A stretch of 29,744 bases of DNA. Origin: JAAFIP01 sp031428975. Its GTDB lineage: Bacteria; Pseudomonadota; Gammaproteobacteria; Burkholderiales; Burkholderiaceae_C. Location: positions 1-29,744 of the forward strand of contig JANOYR010000211.1 of assembly GCA_031428975.1 (NCBI GenBank). The letters run 5' to 3'. Below the pieces are notes generated by a model. It saw only the letters and a list, made by a program, of their open reading frames with translations, searched no databases and was not told the DNA's origin. Below, piece by piece: positions 23,000 through 29,744 of the stretch (position 1 is its first letter; each line of letters starts with the position of its first letter). A program made the translations under genes and the position numbers.

Positions 23000-23380
23000 A
23001 TGCTCAAAAGTAAACTTTCTGGCTTGGTTTATTCCACCGAAACCGGCCGCACTTGCCCCGATTGTCGCCAGCCGGTGGCGCAGTGCCAGTGTGCGGCTAC
23101 TAAACGGGCTTTGGCGGCTGCGGGCAACGCGGCGGCGGATGGCGTGCTGCGGGTGCGGCGCGAGACTGGGGGGGGGCGGGGTGGTAAAACGGTGACTACG
23201 GTGCGTGGCTTGGCGCTAGACGCGATTGCTTTGGCGGTATTGGCCAAACAGCTCAAAGCCGTCTGTGGCTCGGGCGGCACAGCCAAAGAGGGGGTCATAG
23301 AAGTGCAGGGCGACCATGTCGATGCCGTGCTGGCAGCCTTGAGCAAGCGCGGTTATGTGGCCAAGCGCTCGGGTGGCTGA
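23000..23380 (+). CDS. SUI1/eIF1-domain translation factor (YciH-like)
   Basis: A 126-residue protein with the SUI1 fold in its second half (residues about 50-126; RRETGGGRGGKTVTTVRGLAL, then GGTAKEGVIEVQGDHVDAVLAALSKRGY). The N-terminus carries a small four-cysteine, zinc-ribbon-like group at C19, C22, C29 and C31. Bacterial YciH resembles the eukaryotic initiation factor eIF1 and can influence start selection in E. coli. Its physiological role in bacteria is modest and not well defined. A short GC-rich inverted repeat (CACCC at 22971-22975 with GGGTG at 22985-22989) precedes it. It converges on the Bug-type gene, with 10 bases between the stops. Confidence 0.92.
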   Translation: MLKSKLSGLVYSTETGRTCPDCRQPVAQCQCAATKRALAAAGNAAADGVLRVRRETGGGRGGKTVTTVRGLALDAIALAVLAKQLKAVCGSGGTAKEGVIEVQGDHVDAVLAALSKRGYVAKRSGG

Positions 23381-23390
23381 GTGCCCAACT

Positions 23391-24380
23391 TCACACTTTG
23401 AGTTTGAGCAGCTGCACCATGAGTTTGGTGGTTTTCAGCTCAATGTCTAAAAAACTGTCGAAATCAGCGCCCGCGAGCAAGGCAGAGTCCCAGAAGTTTT
23501 GCTTGAGAGTTTTTTTCCACAAATCGTAGGTGGTGGCAGTTTTGATGGCGTCGGCAATGTCGGCGCGGCGACCAACAGTGAGTGCTTGGCCAGTGAACAC
23601 CGCCCGCCAGTTGGTGCTGTCAACGTCTAGCCCCTGCTCGCGCACCGACGCAATACCAAAAGCCGCGCGTTTAGACGATACGCCCAGCGCACGCAGCTTG
23701 CCGCTGGCCAAGTCGGCGCTGAAAGTGCGGTAGCCCGAGATGGCGGCGGCCACTTTGCCCGATACGGCGGCATCGTTGAGCTCAAACCCGCGTGCAATGG
23801 GCACATACACCGGCTCATCGGCTCTGGCGCTGGTGGATTTGCTAAGCAGTCCCGCAAACACATGCTCCACGCCCCCGGGGCTGGCAATACCCAGCGGTGT
23901 GGCTTTGGGGTTGCTGCGCACACGCTCTACCAGTTGGGCAATGGTTTTGATGGGGGAGTTGGCAGCAACTACGGCTACGAGTGCGTTCGTGGTCAGGCGG
24001 GCAATCGGCGCCACGCGGCTGAAATCGGCCACCGCTTTGTAAACCGACAATGCCCCCACGGTGGAGCTGTCGGCCACCAACAAGGCGTTGGCATCGCTGG
24101 TGTATTTGTCGATGAAATAGGCCAAGCAAGCCGCGCCGCCGTTGCCTTCTTTGTTGTCGTAGTCAATCTCGTCGCACAGGCCAATGCCCACCAGCGAATC
24201 GCCCAGTGAGCGGGCAAGCTCGTCAAGCGGCGTGCGTGAGCCCGCCGGAATGACAATGCGCAGCTTGGGTGAGAGTTTGGTTTTGGCGGTGCCTTGTGCC
24301 CAGAGCGTTTGGGGGCTGAGGCTACCAAACGCCAAAGCAGAGGCGGGAAGGGCTTGGAGGATGGCGCGTCGCTGCATCAT
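23391..24380 (-). CDS. Bug/TctC-type tripartite tricarboxylate transporter substrate-binding protein
   Basis: A 329-residue periplasmic binding protein of the Bug family, which is greatly expanded in Burkholderiales. It begins with MMQRRAILQALPASALAF and a putative cleavage region ending LWAQG, a signal peptide with an RR that could suit either Tat or Sec export. The mature part has RIVIPAGSRTPLDELARSLGDSL, a family-like SSTVGALSVYKAVADFSRVAPIA and the GIASPGGVEHVFAGLL ligand region. Typical ligands are carboxylic acids, but this one cannot be assigned. No TctA/TctB membrane components are adjacent, which is usual for orphan Bug receptors. Confidence 0.9.
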   Translation of the reverse strand: MMQRRAILQALPASALAFGSLSPQTLWAQGTAKTKLSPKLRIVIPAGSRTPLDELARSLGDSLVGIGLCDEIDYDNKEGNGGAACLAYFIDKYTSDANALLVADSSTVGALSVYKAVADFSRVAPIARLTTNALVAVVAANSPIKTIAQLVERVRSNPKATPLGIASPGGVEHVFAGLLSKSTSARADEPVYVPIARGFELNDAAVSGKVAAAISGYRTFSADLASGKLRALGVSSKRAAFGIASVREQGLDVDSTNWRAVFTGQALTVGRRADIADAIKTATTYDLWKKTLKQNFWDSALLAGADFDSFLDIELKTTKLMVQLLKLKV

Positions 24381-24534
24381 GTGTCTCGCTGAAGGTCAAT
24401 TGGGTGAGCCGACATCTTAAATCCAGACGTTGCGAGAGTGTATGCAAATATACGGGGGGTGTCATGCACAAAACTTTGGCAGCGCTGGGGAGATGCGTAC
24501 CCCTTAGCAAGCATCAAGCGTGCCAATCTGAGCG

Positions 24535-27500
24535 CTATATGCCTGTGGCCGTCACCGTGCAGCTGACCACCAAGGTCAAGGTTTCCCCTGGGGCAAAAGC
24601 CGGGCCAATCGTCAGGCCACCCACTTGCAGCGATCCAATGGGTGGGTTGGCACTGGGGCACATATTGATCACGCTAGAGGCACAGGTCACAGCGGTGCAG
24701 CTTAGGCCTTGCACGGCGGCATCGGTCACGACAGTGCCCGGTGCTGCGGTGGGGCCTAGGTTGCTGATGGTGATGGTATAAGCGGTGGTTTGTCCGGCGG
24801 TGGCGGTGGTAATGCCATTGGTTTTAAGGATACTCATATTGGTGTAGCCCACCACGGTATTGACGCTGCTGGTGTTGTTGGTGGACACCGTGTCACTGAT
24901 GCCGCTGGGGATGCTGATCGCTGCGGTATTGGTCACGCCCGGATTGTTGGCATTGGCCACCACCTGGACAATAATGGTGCAGGTGCTGCCAGCCACCATC
25001 GAGGTAATAGTTCCATAGAACAAATTGCCAGAAAACGCTGTGGCGCAACCCGTGGCGGTGGGGGTGATGCTGGTCACGGTAGACACCACCGTGAGGGTGG
25101 AAAACGCGTTGGGAATGGTGTCGGCGAAGGTAACGGTGCCTACAAAGGCCGAGCCCGCAGCGTTGGACACCGTGATTTCATACTGCACCGTGCCGCCCAC
25201 CACCACGCCCACAGGGGTAGTCACAAACGCGCCAGCCGCACCCACGCGCTGTCGCTTGAGGATTTGCAGATCGGCGGTCAATGGCACAGGGTCTGCCGCG
25301 CAGCCTAAGGCAGGCACATTGATGCCAGTGCATGCACTTGTTATGGCTGCGGTAGGGGTAACGTTGTTTTGCGGGTCACCTGTAGCGCCTACCTTGGCGG
25401 CGTTGAGCATGGGGTTGGTAGCCACCGATGTCACCGTGACACCAACCAAAATGGTCACACTGGTGGTGGCCGTCAACTGCGAGCCTGTGTTGTTGCAGGT
25501 GATTACCTGCCCAGCGGTGCCGCAGGTGAAAGACGCGGGTGTGGTAATGGCGCTTACCGTGAGTCCAGCAGGCAGCACATCCACCATGCGCACGGTGTTG
25601 ACAGCGCTGGCTGTGCCGCCCGAGTTGGTGATAACCATGGTGAACGTAAAGGCACTGCCGACGCTACGCGCCTGCGGATTGGGGTGTGATTTGGTCATGC
25701 GCACCTGAGGCGCAACCTGCAAGGTATCGAGGTCAGTGGAACAACCAGCGGGAGTGCCATTGCCAGTGCAGGCCAGAGTTTGCGTGCCCGATGGGGCGGT
25801 AATCATGCCTGGGCTGACATCACCGCCGCCGCCTACGCGGGCGCGGTTGAGAAACTGTGCGCCCGCAATGGAGGCTGCATTGGCGTTGACTCGGATGAGA
25901 AAGGAGCTAGACCCCCCCGCGGCAATGGATGCAGTAGAGGTGCAAAAAGTAGTGGTGCCTGCTGCATTACAAGACCAGTTGGCACCATTGAGACCCGCTG
26001 GCACAAAGACCCCAAGTGAGGCAAATGTGATGGTGCCTGTGCCTGTGGTGGCACCATTGGGAATCGAATCGGTCAGGGATAGTGTGCCTGTGGTGGCAAT
26101 CGTGCCAATATTGCGAATGGTCATCACATAGTCAGTGAAACCACCCGCACTGATGAAAAATTGGCCGTCGTCCTTGGTCAAGTCTAAATTGATGTAGCGT
26201 ACCTCATCAATATCAGCTGCGCAGCCGTTGTTGACATCCGACGACTCGGTAGCGGGGCTGACCGGAGCGGCGCACAGCGCTGCGGTGGCCGTGGTAGGGC
26301 GGGCGGTTTTGAGCGGGCTTGGGTCGTTGCCACCGCCTACTTTGGCGAGATTGAGCACCGAAGAGGGCGGGCTAGTGCCCACCGACACCGTGAAGGTAAT
26401 ACTGACCGAGCTGCTCACTGCCAAAGGCGTATTGCTGTCGCAGGTGATGCCCTGGCCCGACACATTGCAGGTGAAGCCGCCCGATACAAAGGGCGTAGCT
26501 CCAGAATAAGTCAGGCCTGCGGGCAAAAAATCAGCCACGGTGATGGTAGACGAGGTGACGCTGCCGCCCACATTGCTGACCGTGAGCACATAGGTGTTGC
26601 TGGTGCCACGTGCTAGCTGGGTCACGCCGTCGGTTTTGCTGAGCACGAGGTTGGGTGAAACCACGGTATCGGTGTCGACCGCGCAGCCCGACAGTGGCGT
26701 GTCGGTGCCTGTGCAAGTGGCCGCTGTGGCGGGCGTGGCGGTGGTGGTTTTAAAAGGGTCGCCACCGCCGCTGATTTGGGCTTTGTTGACTACAGACGTG
26801 CCATTAGCAGCTGTTACTGCCACTGCCAAAGAAAAACTGCGTGTATTGCCAGCTACCCCAGAGCCGCCGATAGACGCGGTAGAGGTGCAGGTAATGTCAG
26901 AGGTGGTAGACGCGTTGCAAGTCCATTGTCCTGCGTGTGGTCCAGTCAGCGCCAGTGGGCCAACGGCCACAGCAAGGCCTGTGGGCAATTTGTCGGCAAT
27001 GGTCAAGGTGCCAGACGAGACGCTGAGACCGGTGTTGGTAATGCTCAGGGTGTAGGTGTTGGTACCCGGAGAGTTCAGGTTGGTGATACCGTCGGTTTTG
27101 GCCAGCGTAAAAGAAGGGTCGCATCGGGCGGCTTGGGGTGCGCCTGGTACATTGGGGGTTAGGAAGGTGCTTAAGCCGCCATCGGCGCTCGATGAGCCGT
27201 AGTTTTCGATGGCGGGTCCACCAGCAGCGGCAGAGTTGCTCATGGTCTGCCCAGCAAGGCCACCGTCAAAAAGGGCGGTCACGGCCATGGTGGCGGGCGC
27301 ATACGCCACAAAACCACCACCGCCGGCACCGCCGGGCCCGTGTCGGCCAGCAGACCATGTGGCGGTGCCGGCCCAAGCATTGCCACCGTCGCCGCCTCGG
27401 GCATCGATGGAGACGCTGCCGCCGTTGGGCGTTTCGACGACCACCGTACCGCCTGCACCGCCGCCGCCGCCAGCATCGCTGCCCACGTTGTAGGCGTGCG

Positions 27501-28776
27501 CCCCGCGCACGTCGATCACCCCTGCGCCAGTAACGCTGCGTGCGCGGATGATGACGATGCCACCGCCCGCAGCACCCGAAGAGCAAATTCCAGTAGTGAT
27601 GCCACAACCCATGGCTTGGTTGGGATAGGCCACCGTGCTGTAGGTGGCGGTATCGCCCGACGAGTTGTTGGTTGCACCCGCACCACCGCCACCGCCTAAA
27701 AACACGCGGTTAAACGCCAATTGCCCCGCATAGCCAGCGCCTGGCCGACCGCCCGAGTCGATCAATGGCCGCTCCCAAGGCCTACCTCCCACGCCGCCGG
27801 CACCATAATTGCCGCCGCCGCCGCCGCCTGCATTGCGGCTGTTTAAGGTTACTCCGTTTGAGCCGTCGCTAGCACCGCCACCTGCGTTGCCTGGCGCTCC
27901 CTTGGCGTACGAGCCGCCTGTGTAGCCCTCGGGCCCTGCCGCAGTGGCTGTAAAGGTGGGGGTGTTGGTGATTAAAAACCCCCAGCCATTCGACTTAACC
28001 GCCATGTAAACCGGCGTGCCAATGATGCCTTCGCCTTTGGATGATCCGTTGAGTGTGGTGGCAGGCATGGCGTATTCCAAGTCTGCCGCCACGGTAGTGC
28101 TTCCGGTAAGGCTACGGCCTTGGCCACCTCGAAAGCCCTTGCCTGCGGCAAAAATTGCCCGTCCAGTTTGGCCTTCAATGGTTTGGCCTGTCAGGGTCAG
28201 CGTGTCGCGCACATCCATGGCCACCACGCCTCCCGTGCTGCTGTTCCAAGGCGGGGTGGTCACTGCTATTGTTGTAGCCACCGACGAAAATTGCAACACG
28301 CGCACCACTTGGTAGCGCTTTTGGGGCACGCCAGTGGTGTATTTGTATTGGTTAGTCAGCGCTGGGGTGAAGGTGATATTAGTAGTCCCAGCCACATTGG
28401 TGACCCGCACAAACTCATACAAGCCTGCGCTGTCCAAAGTCAATACCCCATTGCCGCTGCCCGAGCCGTTGCCATAGTTGCTGCTGTTGGACGAGTCGAT
28501 CGTGCCGTCTTGCATTTGCATAATCATAAGCAGGTCGCCCACCACCATGGTAGTGGTGTAGCCACGGGTGTCGCGGGAGCCCAAAATGAGGGTGGTAGCA
28601 CCGGGATTGAGCGTGGGCGAGGCATTGCCCGCGTAATAGTCGTTGACAATGCCGCCGGGCGGGATGGAAGTCAAGAGCAGGGACGGGGGGGCGCAAACTT
28701 GCGCAGCAGCGCTAAAGCACAGCCACATCGAGCATGCAAGCAAGAATTTGACGGCTGTGTTGACTAAAAAATGCAT
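24535..28776 (-). CDS. Large secreted protein with Gly-rich region and six DUF11 repeats
   Basis: A 1413-residue protein with an N-terminal signal peptide (MHFLVNTAVKFLLACSMWLC followed by FSAAAQ, type I cleavage likely). Residues about 40-550 form a glycine-rich domain with clusters such as GGGGGAGG and repeats like VIDVRGAHA/VSIDARGGDGG. Then six DUF11-type immunoglobulin-like repeats begin at about residues 556, 709, 863, 1023, 1169 and 1313, each starting with a motif like LxLxKTDGxT and containing a TxTVxDxLPxGL strand. Repeats 1-5 end with a NxAxVxxxGD-like strand, but repeat 6 stops short with SCTVTATGI. No C-terminal anchor or PEP-CTERM-type signal is visible. A surface or extracellular adhesive/structural role is a guess from architecture. 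The frame opposite is rich in spurious open frames owing to GC bias. Confidence 0.85.
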   Translation of the reverse strand: MHFLVNTAVKFLLACSMWLCFSAAAQVCAPPSLLLTSIPPGGIVNDYYAGNASPTLNPGATTLILGSRDTRGYTTTMVVGDLLMIMQMQDGTIDSSNSSNYGNGSGSGNGVLTLDSAGLYEFVRVTNVAGTTNITFTPALTNQYKYTTGVPQKRYQVVRVLQFSSVATTIAVTTPPWNSSTGGVVAMDVRDTLTLTGQTIEGQTGRAIFAAGKGFRGGQGRSLTGSTTVAADLEYAMPATTLNGSSKGEGIIGTPVYMAVKSNGWGFLITNTPTFTATAAGPEGYTGGSYAKGAPGNAGGGASDGSNGVTLNSRNAGGGGGGNYGAGGVGGRPWERPLIDSGGRPGAGYAGQLAFNRVFLGGGGGAGATNNSSGDTATYSTVAYPNQAMGCGITTGICSSGAAGGGIVIIRARSVTGAGVIDVRGAHAYNVGSDAGGGGGAGGTVVVETPNGGSVSIDARGGDGGNAWAGTATWSAGRHGPGGAGGGGFVAYAPATMAVTALFDGGLAGQTMSNSAAAGGPAIENYGSSSADGGLSTFLTPNVPGAPQAARCDPSFTLAKTDGITNLNSPGTNTYTLSITNTGLSVSSGTLTIADKLPTGLAVAVGPLALTGPHAGQWTCNASTTSDITCTSTASIGGSGVAGNTRSFSLAVAVTAANGTSVVNKAQISGGGDPFKTTTATPATAATCTGTDTPLSGCAVDTDTVVSPNLVLSKTDGVTQLARGTSNTYVLTVSNVGGSVTSSTITVADFLPAGLTYSGATPFVSGGFTCNVSGQGITCDSNTPLAVSSSVSITFTVSVGTSPPSSVLNLAKVGGGNDPSPLKTARPTTATAALCAAPVSPATESSDVNNGCAADIDEVRYINLDLTKDDGQFFISAGGFTDYVMTIRNIGTIATTGTLSLTDSIPNGATTGTGTITFASLGVFVPAGLNGANWSCNAAGTTTFCTSTASIAAGGSSSFLIRVNANAASIAGAQFLNRARVGGGGDVSPGMITAPSGTQTLACTGNGTPAGCSTDLDTLQVAPQVRMTKSHPNPQARSVGSAFTFTMVITNSGGTASAVNTVRMVDVLPAGLTVSAITTPASFTCGTAGQVITCNNTGSQLTATTSVTILVGVTVTSVATNPMLNAAKVGATGDPQNNVTPTAAITSACTGINVPALGCAADPVPLTADLQILKRQRVGAAGAFVTTPVGVVVGGTVQYEITVSNAAGSAFVGTVTFADTIPNAFSTLTVVSTVTSITPTATGCATAFSGNLFYGTITSMVAGSTCTIIVQVVANANNPGVTNTAAISIPSGISDTVSTNNTSSVNTVVGYTNMSILKTNGITTATAGQTTAYTITISNLGPTAAPGTVVTDAAVQGLSCTAVTCASSVINMCPSANPPIGSLQVGGLTIGPAFAPGETLTLVVSCTVTATGI

Positions 28777-28933
28777 GACCTGAGCGCTCTGTCGATTTTT
28801 GCACGGGTTGCGCGAACAAGAATTGCTCTGCGAGAAGCGAACAATTTATAACTAAGTATAGGGCTGAAAGTGCTGTCAAAAAACCTCAAAACCGACGAAA
28901 GGTATTCAATTGGGCATGAACGGAAGCGCCGTT

Positions 28934-29744
28934 TCACAAGCCTGCGGCTTGGCGCAATTTAAAGCGTTGGATTTTTCCGGTAGCGGTTTTGGGCAGTTCG
29001 GCCACAAAGCTGATCCAGCGCGGGTATTTGTAGGGCGCTAATGCGGTTTTAACGTGGTTTTGTAGCTCTGTTTCGGTGGCGGTGCAGCCTGCTTTGAGCA
29101 CCACGTAGGCCTTTGGCTTGATGAGGTTTTCAGCATCGGCCACGCCCACCACAGCGGCTTCTAACACGGCGCTGTGGGTCATGAGGCTGGCTTCCACCTC
29201 AAAGGGGCTGACATAGATGCCGCCCACCTTGAGCATGTCGTCGGTGCGGCCAGCGTAGGTGTAATAGCCGTCCTCGCCCATGGTGTATTTGTCGCCGCTG
29301 CGAGTCCATTCGCCTGCAAAGGTGGACTTGGTTTTGGCGCGGTTGTTCCAATACATGATGGCGCTGGTAGGGCCGCTTATTTGTAGCTCGCCGATTTCGC
29401 CCACGGCGCATTCTTTGCCATCGTCGCCCACAATTTTGAGCTTGTAGCCCGGCACGGCCTGGCCTGTGGTGCCATAGCGCACGCTGCCTGCGCGGTTAGA
29501 CAAAAAGATGTGCAGCATTTCGGTGGAGCCAATGCCGTCCAAGATCTCGCAGCCATACTGCGCCGTCCAGCGCTTGCCAATGTCGGCGGGCAGCGCCTCG
29601 CCTGCGCTGGTGCACAGGCGCAGAGCCAGCGCAGCGGGCTTGGCTGGGTCGGCCAGCAGAGCGGCATAGAGTGTGGGCACACCATAGAAAATACTGGGTT
29701 TGTAATCAGTGAGAATACGAAACACCTCAGCGGGCGTGGGCCGC
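28934..29744 (-). CDS. Benzoate-CoA ligase family protein (AMP-binding), C-terminal 270 residues
   Basis: The 3' part of an acyl/aryl-CoA ligase that runs off the right edge of the window. The frame continues through 29744, so the upstream start lies outside. Visible are FYGVPTLYAALLAD, LRLCTSAGEALPADI, the adenylate-forming GSTEMLHIFLSNR, and GEWTRSGDKYTMGEDGYYTYAGRTDDMLKVGGIYVSP, which holds the hinge and the AMP-binding aspartate region. The C-terminal catalytic lysine is in LPKTATGKIQRFKLR. The pattern fits benzoate-CoA ligases (BclA/BadA type), which activate aromatic acids at the start of CoA-dependent degradation. The exact substrate is not certain. A GTG inside the frame at 29725 is not considered a true start. 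The 157-base gap to the DUF11 gene contains no gene. Confidence 0.9.
   Translation of the reverse strand, partial: RPTPAEVFRILTDYKPSIFYGVPTLYAALLADPAKPAALALRLCTSAGEALPADIGKRWTAQYGCEILDGIGSTEMLHIFLSNRAGSVRYGTTGQAVPGYKLKIVGDDGKECAVGEIGELQISGPTSAIMYWNNRAKTKSTFAGEWTRSGDKYTMGEDGYYTYAGRTDDMLKVGGIYVSPFEVEASLMTHSAVLEAAVVGVADAENLIKPKAYVVLKAGCTATETELQNHVKTALAPYKYPRWISFVAELPKTATGKIQRFKLRQAAGL

Noticed and set aside
24377..24661. A 94-codon minus-strand open frame spanning the end of the DUF11 gene and the gap
   Set aside because: Checked as a possible frameshifted continuation of DUF11. Its translation has no DUF11 features or signal.
26531..28700. GC-rich repeated units that might suggest a CRISPR or tandem DNA repeat
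   Set aside because: The similarity is at protein level between DUF11 domains and Gly runs. There is no constant DNA repeat with regular spacers.
24790..28767. Many long open frames on the plus strand opposite the DUF11 gene
   Set aside because: They follow the GC-biased codon positions of the real 1413-residue gene, show low-complexity His/Arg/Ala-rich translations and match no family.
28855..28879. Perfect TTGACA (minus strand, 28874-28879) with TATACT upstream of the DUF11 gene
   Set aside because: The spacing of 13 bases is too short for a normal sigma-70 promoter, and the next candidate -10 is 23 bases away.

Overview
The window looks like chromosomal DNA of a betaproteobacterium of the Burkholderiales, most likely Comamonadaceae. 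The grounds are a Bug/TctC-type periplasmic receptor, a ygfZ gene divergent from an mltG-tmk pair, a benzoate-CoA-ligase-like gene and GC-rich housekeeping genes. There is no plasmid, phage, rRNA, tRNA or CRISPR signature. Genus-level placement cannot be made from the sequence alone.

Layout. 1-4698: the 5' part of a dienelactone-hydrolase-like gene (minus strand), then on the plus strand a class I aminotransferase, a DUF1330 protein, a serine beta-lactamase-like hydrolase and a patatin-like lipase. 4706-15669: an AT-richer sugar island made of two converging gene groups. The plus group encodes a split (two-subunit) transketolase, a GtrA-type membrane protein and a GtrB/DPM1-like glycosyltransferase. 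The minus group, read from 15669 leftwards, is rfbF-rfbG-rfbH (CDP-4-keto-3,6-dideoxyglucose synthesis), two SDR-type sugar nucleotide enzymes, an Old Yellow Enzyme-type flavoprotein and a large polytopic membrane protein. 15744-19323: an iron-type alcohol dehydrogenase and, divergently, an O-antigen-ligase family protein with a long soluble tail. 19327-23380: conserved genes (NRDE protein, ygfZ, mltG, tmk, SUI1/YciH-like). 23391-29744: a Bug-type binding protein, a 1413-residue secreted DUF11 repeat protein and the 3' part of a CoA ligase.

How the island may work (inference): RfbF, RfbG and RfbH make a CDP-4-keto-3,6-dideoxyhexose. The transketolase pair could add a two-carbon ketol branch, the SDR enzymes would reduce or epimerise the product, and the GtrB-like, GtrA and polytopic proteins could pass it through an undecaprenyl-linked intermediate to a surface polysaccharide. 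The usual electron-donor partner of RfbH (RfbI/DdhD, E3) is absent from the window, and a flavoprotein of another family lies in the operon.

A second unexpected signal is a short dispersed element. A 33-base core occurs three times: between the serine hydrolase and patatin genes (3445-3477), inside the patatin gene (4294-4326) and inside ygfZ on the coding strand (20782-20814). Twenty-three of 33 positions are identical in all three. The two intragenic copies are read in the same frame and give similar peptides (IANxDxxxMTL), recalling the in-frame palindromic elements known from Rickettsia.
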